The translations under genes and the position numbers were made by a program. From Paracoccaceae bacterium (GTDB lineage Bacteria > Pseudomonadota > Alphaproteobacteria > Rhodobacterales > Rhodobacteraceae), in contig PWWF01000226.1 in the NCBI GenBank assembly GCA_003561595.1, forward strand, positions 1 to 20,069: a stretch of DNA of 20,069 bases, read 5' to 3'. Numbering within the stretch: the stretch's first letter is position 1; the number at the start of each line of letters is the position of its first letter. Positions 1 through 9,665 of this stretch are shown here, piece after piece. The notes beneath the pieces were generated by a model. The model was given only the letters and a program-made list of their open reading frames with translations. It had not been told where the DNA came from and searched no databases.

Positions 1-1161
1 GGCGCAGGCAAGACGACGCTTCTCAACCATGTGCTGAACAATCGCGAAGGGCGGCGCGTGGCAGTGATCGTGAATGACATGTCCGAGGTCAATATCGACG
101 CCGATCTGGTCGAGGCCGGGGCGGATCTGAAACGCGGCGAGGAAAAGCTGGTCGAGATGTCGAATGGCTGCATCTGCTGCACCCTGCGCGACGATCTGCT
201 GGCCGAAGTGCGCCGCCTGGCCCTTGAGGGGCGGTTCGATTATCTGCTGATCGAATCGACCGGTATTTCCGAGCCGCTGCCCGTGGCCGCGACATTCGAG
301 TTCCGGGATGAGGGCGGCGAGAGCCTGATGGATGTCGCGCGGCTTGATACGATGGTGACCGTGGTCGATGCGGTCAATCTGCTCAAGGATTACTCCAGCC
401 ATGACTTTCTGTCCGACCGGGGCGAGACCTTGGGCGAAGAGGATGCGCGCACGCTGGTCGATCTGCTGACCGACCAGATCGAGTTTGCCGATGTGATCGT
501 GCTGAACAAGATCAGCGATGCGGGGCCTGAACGCGTCGATGCCGCGCGCAAGATCATCAAGGCGCTCAACCCCGATGCAAGGTTGATCGAGACGGATCAG
601 TCGCATGTGCCGGGCGCAGAAATCTTCGACACGGGCCTGTTCGACTTCGAGACCGCCCATGAACACCCGCTCTGGGCAAAGGAACTCTATGGCTTTGCCG
701 ACCATGTCCCCGAAACCGAGGAATATGGCGTCACCAGCTTTGTCTACCGGGCGCGCAAACCCTTCGATCCGGCGAAAATCCATGCCTTCCTGAATGGCGA
801 CCTGCCCGGCGTTATCCGTGCCAAGGGGCATTTCTGGCTGGCCACGCGCCCCAATTGGGTGGCCGAATTCTCGCTTGCAGGCGCGCTCTCCAGCGTCAAG
901 CCCCTGGGCGGCTGGTGGGCCGCGGTCCCGCGCGAACGCTGGCCCGACCACCCCGAAGCGCTGGCCAATATGCGCGCGAACTGGGTCGAGCCCTGGGGCG
1001 ACCGGCGGCAGGAACTGGTCTTCATCGGCGCGGGAATGGATATCGCCGGTCTGCGCGCCGCACTTGATGCCTGCCTGCATGACGCACCGGATTTCACGCC
1101 GGCGGACTGGACCGGCCTGCCCGATCCTTTCCCGCAATGGGGCACCCGCAAGGCGGCCTGA
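1..1161 (+). CDS. zigA: COG0523 GTPase, ZigA-type zinc metallochaperone (5' end missing)
   Basis: This is a cytoplasmic G3E-family GTPase of the COG0523/CobW group, thought to deliver zinc to client enzymes. The reading frame is open from base 1, so the start lies outside the window; 386 residues are visible. The window opens inside the P-loop (GAGKTT, visible residues 1-6). Next come a switch-like VNDMSEVN stretch, the metal-binding CxCC motif (NGCICC, residues 55-60), an IESTG motif, and LNK for guanine recognition. The C-terminal half matches the CobW C-terminal domain, with a Trp-rich stretch (GGWWAAVP). The SNGCICCTLRDD segment and overall length favour ZigA over CobW or YjiA. ZigA genes are usually Zur-regulated, but the promoter is not in the window. 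The stop is TGA at 1159-1161. Family call is firm; the ZigA subtype is likely. Confidence 0.9.
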   Translation, partial: GAGKTTLLNHVLNNREGRRVAVIVNDMSEVNIDADLVEAGADLKRGEEKLVEMSNGCICCTLRDDLLAEVRRLALEGRFDYLLIESTGISEPLPVAATFEFRDEGGESLMDVARLDTMVTVVDAVNLLKDYSSHDFLSDRGETLGEEDARTLVDLLTDQIEFADVIVLNKISDAGPERVDAARKIIKALNPDARLIETDQSHVPGAEIFDTGLFDFETAHEHPLWAKELYGFADHVPETEEYGVTSFVYRARKPFDPAKIHAFLNGDLPGVIRAKGHFWLATRPNWVAEFSLAGALSSVKPLGGWWAAVPRERWPDHPEALANMRANWVEPWGDRRQELVFIGAGMDIAGLRAALDACLHDAPDFTPADWTGLPDPFPQWGTRKAA

Positions 1162-1173
1162 CACAACCTTGGT

Positions 1174-1196
1174 GCTTCATCTTGCCAAAAATACTC
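1174..1196 (-). repeat. 23-nt intergenic repeat, copy A
   Basis: Read on the minus strand this is GAGTATTTTTGGCAAGATGA followed by AGC. It matches copy B at 4228-4250 in 21 of 23 positions. Both copies lie in short intergenic gaps just after a stop codon. It resembles short intergenic repeats I recall from Rhodobacterales genomes; function unknown. Confidence 0.6.
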
Positions 1197-1251
1197 AAAA
1201 TACACCCTGTCGGCGCTGCATGCCGCTGGGGGCATTCTAAAGGTGACAGCA

Positions 1252-1548
1252 ATGCCCCGTAATGTCGTGACTCGTCTGCGGCGCAAGCGCGGGTCCATGG
1301 CGCAATATGACCGGCTGCCCCCGCCGCTGCGCGCCTGGCTGGCGCAGGCCGCCCTGCCATGGAGCCCCCATTCCGCCCTGCGCCTCTGGCAGCGCAATCT
1401 GCGCGCCGCCGGGGGCGATGCAGCGCTGGCCTGCGCGGCACTCAGCCGGGCAGAGGCGCGGCTGATCGCGCGTGACGCGCGCCAGATCTGGGGGGCGCAA
1501 TACCCGCTGGCGGTCAGCGACGCATCCGCGCCAGCAGCTCGGCATTGA
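1252..1548 (+). CDS. DUF6525 family protein
   Basis: A 98-residue basic protein of unknown function. It starts with an Arg/Lys-rich stretch (about residues 2-14), then YDRLPPPLRAWLAQAALPWS, an alanine-rich helical middle part, and a final ARDARQIWG motif. This order is what I recall for DUF6525, found mainly in Rhodobacterales. No signal peptide or membrane segment is seen. The ATG at 1252 is chosen because AAAGGTG (1239-1245) sits about six bases upstream; an in-frame GTG at 1243 overlaps that site and is less likely. It follows the GTPase gene by 90 bp. Its last 35 bp overlap the 3' end of the converging transglycosylase gene. The coding call is good; the family name rests on memory of the motif. 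Confidence 0.75.
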   Translation: MPRNVVTRLRRKRGSMAQYDRLPPPLRAWLAQAALPWSPHSALRLWQRNLRAAGGDAALACAALSRAEARLIARDARQIWGAQYPLAVSDASAPAARH

Positions 1549-2746
1549 TATAGCCATCGGGCGGCAGGCCATTCGCGCGCTGCCAGGCCTGCACGGCGGC
1601 CACGCTCATCGGGCCCAGCCGCCCGTCAATCCCGCCGGTGTCATGGCCCATGGCGTTCAGGCGGCGCTGCAATTCCTCGCGTTCGGCCAGGCTGAGCGCC
1701 CGGTCGCCGCGCGGCCAGCGCCCCTGCAGCGGGCCCGCGCCGGCCAGCCGGTCCGACAGATGCCCAAGTGCCAGCACATAGGCATCGGAAATATTGTATT
1801 CCTTCAGTACATCATAATTGCCATAGGCCAGAAAGGCCGGGCCCTGTGCGCCGCCTGGCAGCCAAAGCCGCGCCTGACCGTCGGGCAGGCGCCCGCCTGC
1901 GGCGGGCGCAAGGCCCTGGCTTGCCCATGTGCCCGTGGTCTGGCGCTGGCCGGTCAGGCGAAGGTCGAACCCGTCGGGCAGGCGCACCTCGACCGCCCAG
2001 GGCTGGCCGCGCTGCCAGCCGCGCTGCGCCAGATAATGCGCGGCAGAGGCCAGCGCATCACTTGGGTCCGAGCCCCAGACATTGCGCTGCCCGTTGCCCG
2101 TGAAATCGACCGCATAGCGCAGATAGCTGGTCGGCATGAACTGCGTATGCCCGAACGCCCCCGCCCAGGAGCCGAGCATCGCCTCGGGCGCAATCTCGCC
2201 CTCCTGCACGATGCGCAGGGCGGCGATGAACTCTTCCTCGAAAAACGCGCCCCGCCGCCCGTCACGCGCCAGTGTCGCAAGGGTCGAGAGGAGCGGCGTT
2301 CCCCCGCGATTGGCCCCGTAAGAGGTCTCGATCCCCCAGATTGCGACGACGATCTCGGGGGGCACGCCATGGCGCGCCTCGATCCGGTCCAGCAGGCCGC
2401 GATGCTGACGCATCGCGGCCTGGCCCTGCGTGATGCGGGCATCAGTCACGGCATTGTCCATGTAATCCCAGATCCGCGCGCCGAATTCGCTTTGCCTGCG
2501 GTCCAGCTCTATCGTGGCGGGCAGATAGGCGATATGCGGGCGCGCCCGGTCCAGCGTGGCCGCCGTGATCCCGGCAGCGCGGGCGCGGGCCTCGGCCCCG
2601 GACAGCCATGCGCTGAAACTCTCGCCGCGCGCCGCGCGCGGGGCAGACGCGTCGGGCCGCGCCTCTGGGCGGGGGGAGGTCGTGACATCCGCGCCCACGC
2701 AACCGGGCAGGGCAAGCATCAGCGCAAGGGCGAGGGGGCGATACAT
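1514..2746 (-). CDS. Lytic murein transglycosylase, MltB-like lipoprotein (paralogue 1)
   Basis: A predicted 410-residue lipoprotein that cleaves the MurNAc-GlcNAc bond of peptidoglycan non-hydrolytically, forming 1,6-anhydro ends. The N-terminus has a short hydrophobic signal ending in LPGC, giving lipidation at Cys16. The SLT_2/MltB catalytic domain spans about residues 45-335, with catalytic Glu140 in GIETSYG, then the family motifs GAFGHTQFMPTSY and VDFTGNG. A C-terminal peptidoglycan-binding domain (PG_binding_1, about 350-408) contains the GIDGRLGP motif. Length is normal for the group. The stop overlaps the converging DUF6525 gene by 35 bp. The start at 2746 fits the signal peptide. 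It is divergent from a close paralogue at 2922, with 175 bp between start codons. Confidence 0.93.
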   Translation of the reverse strand: MYRPLALALMLALPGCVGADVTTSPRPEARPDASAPRAARGESFSAWLSGAEARARAAGITAATLDRARPHIAYLPATIELDRRQSEFGARIWDYMDNAVTDARITQGQAAMRQHRGLLDRIEARHGVPPEIVVAIWGIETSYGANRGGTPLLSTLATLARDGRRGAFFEEEFIAALRIVQEGEIAPEAMLGSWAGAFGHTQFMPTSYLRYAVDFTGNGQRNVWGSDPSDALASAAHYLAQRGWQRGQPWAVEVRLPDGFDLRLTGQRQTTGTWASQGLAPAAGGRLPDGQARLWLPGGAQGPAFLAYGNYDVLKEYNISDAYVLALGHLSDRLAGAGPLQGRWPRGDRALSLAEREELQRRLNAMGHDTGGIDGRLGPMSVAAVQAWQRANGLPPDGYINAELLARMRR

Positions 2747-2859
2747 TGGCAGTGGGGGCTCCGCAACTCAGGTGCCTCAACGCTATAGCGGATCATGGCC
2801 CCCGCCAAGGGCAGAGGCCCCTTGTTGCGGGGTTTCTTGCCTGCGCGCACAGGACGCGC

Positions 2860-2888
2860 TTAACACCCCGGCCCCGATCCGCTAGATT
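2860..2888 (+). promoter_or_regulatory. Candidate sigma-70 promoter for the second transglycosylase
   Basis: A -35 TTAACA (2860-2865, 5 of 6 to consensus) and a -10 TAGATT (2883-2888, 4 of 6) are separated by 17 bp. Initiation would fall near 2895, leaving a leader of about 27 nt that contains the AAGGAGAGG ribosome-binding site (2902-2910). Judged by eye only. Confidence 0.45.
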
Positions 2889-2921
2889 GCTGAAAACACC
2901 CAAGGAGAGGTGAGCAGTGCC

Positions 2922-4175
2922 ATGCTTTTTTCCCGACGTTCCTGCCTGCTGGGCCTTGCGGCCCTGTCCCTGCCCGGCTGCATGGGGGGCGGCGTGCCGA
3001 TGAGCGCGCCCGCCGCGCGCACCGCACCCATGCGCCCCGAGGCCAACCCCGAATTCGACCGCTGGAAAGCCGCGTTTCGCGGGCGCGCGACGGGGGCGGG
3101 CATTCCGTCCTCGGTCGTGGGGCCGGCGCTGGACGGGGCGGGGTTCCTGCCCGATGTGATCGAACGGGACCGCCGTCAGGCGGAATTCACCCGCACACTG
3201 GAAGATTACATCAACGCCATTGCCGTCAGCGACGAACGCATCGCGGGCGGGCGCGCGGCCCTGTCGCGCCATGGCAGCACGCTGCGCGCGATCGAGGATC
3301 GCTATGGCGTCGAGGCCGAGGTGATCGCAGCCGTCTGGGGGCTGGAATCGCGTTACGGGGCCGAGCGCGGTGATGTGCCCGTGATCTCGGCGCTGGCGAC
3401 GCTGGCCTTTGACGGGCGGCGCGGTGCGTTCTTTGAAAGCCAGCTTCTGGCGGCGCTGCGCATCCTGCAGCGCGGCGATACCAGTGCCGCGAATATGCGC
3501 GGGTCCTGGGCCGGGGCGATGGGGCATACGCAGTTCATCCCGACCACCTATCAGGATTATGCGGTCGATTTCACCGGCAACGGGCGGCGCGACATCTGGG
3601 CCGAGGACCCGGCGGATGCGCTGGCCTCGGCGGTGAATTACCTGGCGCGGATGGGCTGGCAGCGCGGCCAGCCCTGGGGCGTGGAGGTGCGCTTGCCGCA
3701 AGGGTTTGACACCGGGCTCGCGGGGCGCGGATCGACCCGGTCGGCGAGTGACTGGGCCGGGCTGGGGCTGCGCGACATGGAGGGCGGCCAACCGCCGGCG
3801 CATGGCCCGGCCTCGCTGATCCTGCCGGACGGGCCGCGCGGCCCGGCCTTTCTGGTCTATCGCAATTTCAGCGTGATCCTGCGCTACAACAATTCCGAAT
3901 TCTACGCCATCGGGGTGGGCCATCTGGCCGACCGGCTGCGCGGGGCTGGACCGATCCGCGGCAGCTTTCAGCCCGACCGTTTCGGCCTGCGCCTGGCCGA
4001 GCGGCAGGAATTGCAGGAGCGGCTGACCCGCGCCGGGTTCGACACGCAGGGTGTGGACGGGGTGATCGGTCCCAATTCGCAAGAGGCGATCCGCGCCTAT
4101 CAGCGCGCGCGCGGGATCAGCGAGACGGGGACGCCCTCGAGCGATCTGCTGGAACGGTTGCGGCGCGGCGCGTGA
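2922..4175 (+). CDS. Lytic murein transglycosylase, MltB-like lipoprotein (paralogue 2)
   Basis: A 417-residue paralogue of the 1514-2746 protein with the same layout. It has a signal peptide, an SLT_2/MltB catalytic domain (about 45-340, catalytic Glu142 in GLESRYG, then GAMGHTQFIPTTY and VDFTGNG) and a PG_binding_1 domain (about 355-414, GVDGVIGPNS). The N-terminus SRRSCLLG combines a twin-arginine-like pair with a lipobox (LPGC, Cys20), so it may be a Tat- or Sec-exported lipoprotein. ATG 2922 is preferred: the strong AAGGAGAGG lies at 2902-2910, whereas an upstream in-frame GTG at 2910 overlaps that site. Spacing to the ATG is rather long (about 11 nt). A hairpin follows 8 nt after the stop. 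The two paralogues probably share substrate type; separate roles cannot be read from sequence. Confidence 0.93.
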   Translation: MLFSRRSCLLGLAALSLPGCMGGGVPMSAPAARTAPMRPEANPEFDRWKAAFRGRATGAGIPSSVVGPALDGAGFLPDVIERDRRQAEFTRTLEDYINAIAVSDERIAGGRAALSRHGSTLRAIEDRYGVEAEVIAAVWGLESRYGAERGDVPVISALATLAFDGRRGAFFESQLLAALRILQRGDTSAANMRGSWAGAMGHTQFIPTTYQDYAVDFTGNGRRDIWAEDPADALASAVNYLARMGWQRGQPWGVEVRLPQGFDTGLAGRGSTRSASDWAGLGLRDMEGGQPPAHGPASLILPDGPRGPAFLVYRNFSVILRYNNSEFYAIGVGHLADRLRGAGPIRGSFQPDRFGLRLAERQELQERLTRAGFDTQGVDGVIGPNSQEAIRAYQRARGISETGTPSSDLLERLRRGA

Positions 4176-4183
4176 TCGCAGGC

Positions 4184-4203
4184 GAGGGGGCTGCCGCCCC
4201 CTC
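4184..4203 (+). terminator. GC-rich hairpin after transglycosylase paralogue 2
   Basis: GAGGGGGC (4184-4191) and GCCCCCTC (4196-4203) form a perfect 8-bp stem with a TGCC loop, starting 8 nt past the stop codon. No U-run follows, so it could be a weak intrinsic terminator, an mRNA 3'-end stabiliser, or part of the repeat unit with copy B. Confidence 0.5.
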
Positions 4204-4227
4204 TGCGCTGCGCGCATTCACCCCTGC

Positions 4228-4250
4228 GAGTATTTGGGGCAAGATGAAGC
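4228..4250 (+). repeat. 23-nt intergenic repeat, copy B
   Basis: GAGTATTTGGGGCAAGATGA followed by AGC, identical to copy A (1174-1196, minus strand) except for two central bases. It lies 24 nt after the 4184-4203 hairpin, in the 167-bp gap between convergent genes. Apart from this repeat and the hairpin I see nothing else in that gap. Confidence 0.6.
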
Positions 4251-4342
4251 CTGTGAGGGTCTGGGGACGTGACGGCGCGGGAGTGTTTAGCGCGCGCCGT
4301 CTGGTATCCAGGTGCCCGGCACGCGCGGCCTGGGCCGGACTG

Positions 4343-5272
4343 TCAGGCCTTGCCCTTGTAGATATCGATCAGCTTGCCCAGCATGTCGAGCGCCTCCGCA
4401 CGCGGGCGCTGGAACGTGTTGCGCCCGATGATCGAGCCGTTGCCGCCCCCGTCGCGGATGGCGCGGGCATCGTCATAGACCGAATCCGTGCCTTTCTTCG
4501 CCCCGCCCGAGAACACCATGATCCGCCGCCCGTTGAAGGCGGATTCGACGCAATGTTTCACGCGGGCCGTCTGGGTGGCGATGTCGATGGAGTGCTCTTC
4601 ATAGACCTTTTTCGCCTCTGGCCGCATGAGGTGGTCGGTCGAGAGCTTGATCTTGATGATATGCGCGCCCAGAAGTGCTGCGATCTGACCGGCATAGGCG
4701 GTGACATCGATGGCAGTCTCGCCCTCCTTGGTCACAGCCTCGCCGCGCGGATAGGACCAGATGACGGTCGCGATGCCCTTGGCGGCGGCCTCTTCGCGCA
4801 TGGCCGAGATTTCCTCGAACATGTCCAGCGCGCAGTCGCTGCCGGGATAGATGGTAAAGCCGATGGCCGCGCAGCCCAGACGCAGCGCATCATCGACCGA
4901 GGCCGTGATCGCCTGGTTCTTGCCCGCGCTGCCCGACATCAGCGAATTGGCCGAATTGGCCTTGAGGATCGTGGGGATCTGCCCGGCATAGGTGTCGGCA
5001 CCCGCCTCGATCATGCCCAGGGGGGCGGCATAGGCGCTGAGCCCGGCATCAATGGCAAGCTGGTAGTGATAATGCGGATCATAGGCGGCAGGATTGGCGG
5101 CAAAACTGCGCGCGGGGCCATGTTCGAACCCCTGATCGACGGGCAGGATGATCATCTTGCCGCTGCCGCCCAGCTTGCCCTGCATGAGCATACTGCACAG
5201 CCGGGCCTTGACGCCGGGGTTCTCGCCTTCGTAATTGGCGAGGATCTTTTGCACGATACGGGTCGCACGCAT
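4343..5272 (-). CDS. fbaB: Class I fructose-bisphosphate aldolase (DhnA/FbaB type)
   Basis: A 309-residue cytoplasmic TIM-barrel aldolase that reversibly cleaves fructose-1,6-bisphosphate to dihydroxyacetone phosphate and glyceraldehyde-3-phosphate. The DhnA/FbaB family signature is seen in LPVDQGFEHGP (about 43-53), an aromatic/acid stretch GFTIYPGSD (138-146), the Schiff-base lysine region IIKIKLSTD (Lys207 or Lys209), and the C-terminal phosphate-binding segments FSGGAKKG (254-261) and IIGRNTFQRP (281-290). Length fits the bacterial 300-350 residue range. The ATG at 5272 has AGGAG seven bases upstream. It stands alone, downstream of and co-oriented with rpoD, and the rpoD terminator separates them. 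A 12-bp palindrome 86 nt upstream may be an operator. Confidence 0.92.
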   Translation of the reverse strand: MRATRIVQKILANYEGENPGVKARLCSMLMQGKLGGSGKMIILPVDQGFEHGPARSFAANPAAYDPHYHYQLAIDAGLSAYAAPLGMIEAGADTYAGQIPTILKANSANSLMSGSAGKNQAITASVDDALRLGCAAIGFTIYPGSDCALDMFEEISAMREEAAAKGIATVIWSYPRGEAVTKEGETAIDVTAYAGQIAALLGAHIIKIKLSTDHLMRPEAKKVYEEHSIDIATQTARVKHCVESAFNGRRIMVFSGGAKKGTDSVYDDARAIRDGGGNGSIIGRNTFQRPRAEALDMLGKLIDIYKGKA

Positions 5273-5358
5273 GGGGCTGCTCCTGTCCTTGTGAGTTCCA
5301 AGCAGGGTTAATCGCGCTTAGGGGACGAAACAATGGCCAAGCCGGGTCCGGGCGGATC

Positions 5359-5370
5359 GTTTGCGCAAAC
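5359..5370. promoter_or_regulatory. Operator-like palindrome upstream of the aldolase gene
   Basis: GTTTGCGCAAAC is a perfect 12-bp palindrome centred on CG, 86 nt before the aldolase start. Even palindromes with a central CG are typical of LacI-family operators. No promoter could be placed with confidence next to it. The regulator is unknown. Confidence 0.4.
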
Positions 5371-5423
5371 ATGGCGGATCAGGGGCTTGGGTGGCGTCAG
5401 GACCGCGCCACTGGCGTGAACGC

Positions 5424-5450
5424 AAAACGCGCGCCACGAGGGCGCGCGTT
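5424..5450 (-). terminator. Intrinsic terminator of rpoD
   Basis: AACGCGCGCC (5426-5435) pairs perfectly over 10 bp with GGCGCGCGTT (5441-5450), loop ACGAG. On the minus strand the stem is followed by TTTT (complement of 5424-5427). It begins about 26 nt after the rpoD stop codon. Confidence 0.8.
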
Positions 5451-5476
5451 CGGTGGATTGCAATGGCGTTGCCGCC

Positions 5477-7477
<2,001 letters not shown>

Positions 7478-7637
7478 GGATGCTCCCGAAACTGCATATC
7501 CCTCATGCACGCGAATCACTTCGGCGAATCATGCGCATGGTGATCCCGATGTTGGCTATGTAGGGAAGGATGCGCGTCTTTTCCAGTTCCCAAGGCAAGA
7601 TTCACGCATCACATCGTGCGTTGATGTCACGGTCGGG

Positions 7638-9545
7638 TCACTTTTTCCGTTTGATCCAGACCTGTGATTCGATCAGCCGGTCCAATTGGCCCGACAATTC
7701 GCCGCGATCCTCGCCCAGATCGGCCGAGTCGGACAGGCGCGAGCGTTCGGCGCGATTGCGCATTTCCGCGGCCTGACGCAGCCGCCAGGTCAGCCCCTCA
7801 TCGGCCAGCGCTTCCATATCCTCGGTCGCGTCCTGCAACTCTGATGCCGCGCCGCGCCGGGTGAACAGCTTGGCGAATTCCTCGCGCAGGCAGTGGCGCG
7901 CAAGTTCAGGGTTGTCGCGCTGGCGCACAGGGGGGGCAATGCTCACATGGCCCAGTGCCAGCAGACGCTCGGCGGTGGTGCCTGCCTCGCCCTCGGTCAC
8001 GTCACTGCCCGACAGCATGGCGTGTCGCAGGGCCTCATGGCCGGGGCCGCGCAGATCGGCGCGGTCGAGCGCATCCTCGAATTCCGCGACCAGCGCGGGA
8101 TGGGTCAGCAGGATGGCCAGAATGATCTCTTCGCGCATCCGCTCGGCAATATCAGGGCCGTCGCCTGTGGCCAGCAGGGTGGCGCGCGTGCTGGGCAGGG
8201 GTTTTGCGGGCAGGGCCGGGCGACCCCAGGGCTTGCCGCCGCGCCCACCGGACCGGGCTGCGGGACGGAAGAATTCGGCGCGCAGGTTGCGCAATTCCTC
8301 GGCGTAATGGCTGCGCAGGCCGGGGTCCTGTATGCGGGCAAGGGCGCTGCGCAGCTTTTTATCCAGTGCGGCGCGCCGCTCGGGGCTGTCGAACACCTTT
8401 CCGTCCGTTTCGCGCTGCCACAAGAGTTGCACCAGCGGCACCGCCCCCTCGATCAGCTTGCGCATCGCGCCCGCGCCGCTGGAGCGCAGCACATCATCGG
8501 GGTCCATCTTTTCCGGCAGCAGGCAGAAGCGCAGCGAGTGTTCCGGACCCAGCATCGGCAGGGCAATATCGATCAGCCTGTAGCCTGCACGCAGCCCCGC
8601 CGTGTCGCCATCCAGCGCGATCACGGGTTCTGGGTTCAGCCGCCAGATCAGGCGCAACTGATCCTCGGTGATCGCGGTGCCCAGGGGCGCCACGGCAGCC
8701 TCGAACCCCGCCGCGACCAGCGCGATGACATCCATATATCCTTCGGCCACGACAAGGGCGGTGTCCTTGTTGCTCGCGCTGCGTGCGGGGCCCGCGTTGT
8801 AAAGCGCGCGGCCCTTGTCAAAGAGCGGCGTTTCCGGCGAGTTGAGGTATTTCGCCCGTGCATTGGGGTCCATCGCCCGCCCGCCAAAGGCGATGCAGCG
8901 CCCGCGCATGTCGCGGATGGGATAGATGATGCGCCCGCGAAACCGGTCATAGGGGGCCGATCCGTCATCGGGTGCGATGGCCAGCCCGGCCTCGACGATC
9001 TTGTCGGGCGCAATGCCCGCCCCGGTCAGATGCCCCCAGAGCGCCTGTCGCGCATTGGGCGCGAACCCGATCTCGAAACGCGCCAGCGTGGGCTGCGTCA
9101 GCCCGCGCCCGGACAGATAGTCGCGCGCCGCACTGGCCGCGCTGCTGCCCAACTGGCCGCGATAGAATTTCGCCGCAGCCTCCATCACCTGCGCCAGTTC
9201 ACCCAGGCGGTCGGCCTTTTGCGCGGCCATCGGGTCGCGGGCGGGCATGGTCATGCCAGCCTCGCGCGCCATCACCTCGACCGCTTCCATGAAACCCATA
9301 TTCTCGGTCTCGCGCAGAAAGCTAAGCGCGTCGCCCTTGGCATGACAGCCAAAGCAATAGTAAAACCCCTTGCGGTCATCGACGTGGAAAGAGGCGGTCT
9401 TTTCCTGATGGAACGGGCAGGGCGCCCAGAAATCACCGCGTGACTGGTTGGATTTGCGCAGGTCCCATGTGACCTTGCGCCCCACGATGGACGAGATCGG
9501 AACACGGTTGCGCAGTTCATCCAGAAAACCGGGGGGCAGACTCAT
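7638..9545 (-). CDS. dnaG: DNA primase DnaG
   Basis: A 635-residue primase that makes RNA primers for the replication fork and contacts DnaB. The N-terminal zinc-binding CHC2 domain has ligands Cys43, His46, Cys64 and Cys67 (CPFH and CFGC). The catalytic core follows, with a TOPRIM fold at about 262-345 whose metal-binding acids are Glu268 (VVAEGYMDV), Asp312 and Asp314 (ALDGDTAG), plus DPDD at 348-351. The C-terminal part (about 470-635) is the less conserved helicase-binding region. ATG 9545 (MSLPPGFLDEL) is preferred because it matches the usual N-terminus. A GTG three codons upstream is possible, and neither has a strong ribosome-binding site. It lies upstream of rpoD, as in macromolecular-synthesis operons, and is divergent from msrB. 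Confidence 0.97.
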   Translation of the reverse strand: MSLPPGFLDELRNRVPISSIVGRKVTWDLRKSNQSRGDFWAPCPFHQEKTASFHVDDRKGFYYCFGCHAKGDALSFLRETENMGFMEAVEVMAREAGMTMPARDPMAAQKADRLGELAQVMEAAAKFYRGQLGSSAASAARDYLSGRGLTQPTLARFEIGFAPNARQALWGHLTGAGIAPDKIVEAGLAIAPDDGSAPYDRFRGRIIYPIRDMRGRCIAFGGRAMDPNARAKYLNSPETPLFDKGRALYNAGPARSASNKDTALVVAEGYMDVIALVAAGFEAAVAPLGTAITEDQLRLIWRLNPEPVIALDGDTAGLRAGYRLIDIALPMLGPEHSLRFCLLPEKMDPDDVLRSSGAGAMRKLIEGAVPLVQLLWQRETDGKVFDSPERRAALDKKLRSALARIQDPGLRSHYAEELRNLRAEFFRPAARSGGRGGKPWGRPALPAKPLPSTRATLLATGDGPDIAERMREEIILAILLTHPALVAEFEDALDRADLRGPGHEALRHAMLSGSDVTEGEAGTTAERLLALGHVSIAPPVRQRDNPELARHCLREEFAKLFTRRGAASELQDATEDMEALADEGLTWRLRQAAEMRNRAERSRLSDSADLGEDRGELSGQLDRLIESQVWIKRKK

Positions 9546-9576
9546 GTCGCTCACAATGCCAGATCACGGAAGCTTG

Positions 9577-9607
9577 TTGAAGTCGCGATACGCAGCCACA
9601 CTATATG
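9577..9607 (+). promoter_or_regulatory. Weak candidate promoter for msrB
   Basis: TTGAAG (9577-9582) and TATATG (9602-9607) each match consensus in 4 of 6 positions but are 19 bp apart, longer than ideal. It lies in the 120-bp gap between divergent dnaG and msrB. No convincing dnaG promoter was identified there. Confidence 0.25.
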
Positions 9608-9665
9608 TCTGAAACAACAGCACGTGTGATTTCGTAAGCAAGGCACCATCACACAGGAGGACCGG

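Noticed and set aside
2793..4217. Minus-strand open frame opposite transglycosylase paralogue 2
   Set aside because: Shadow frame rich in Arg, Gly and Pro, spanning the real gene and both flanking gaps.
8287..8294. TTGCGCAA inside dnaG as a regulatory site
   Set aside because: It is within coding sequence and lacks the flanking bases of the 12-bp palindrome, so it is probably chance.
7893..9443. Long plus-strand open frame opposite dnaG
   Set aside because: Antisense shadow of an intact primase gene; the product is low-complexity and has no start-site support.
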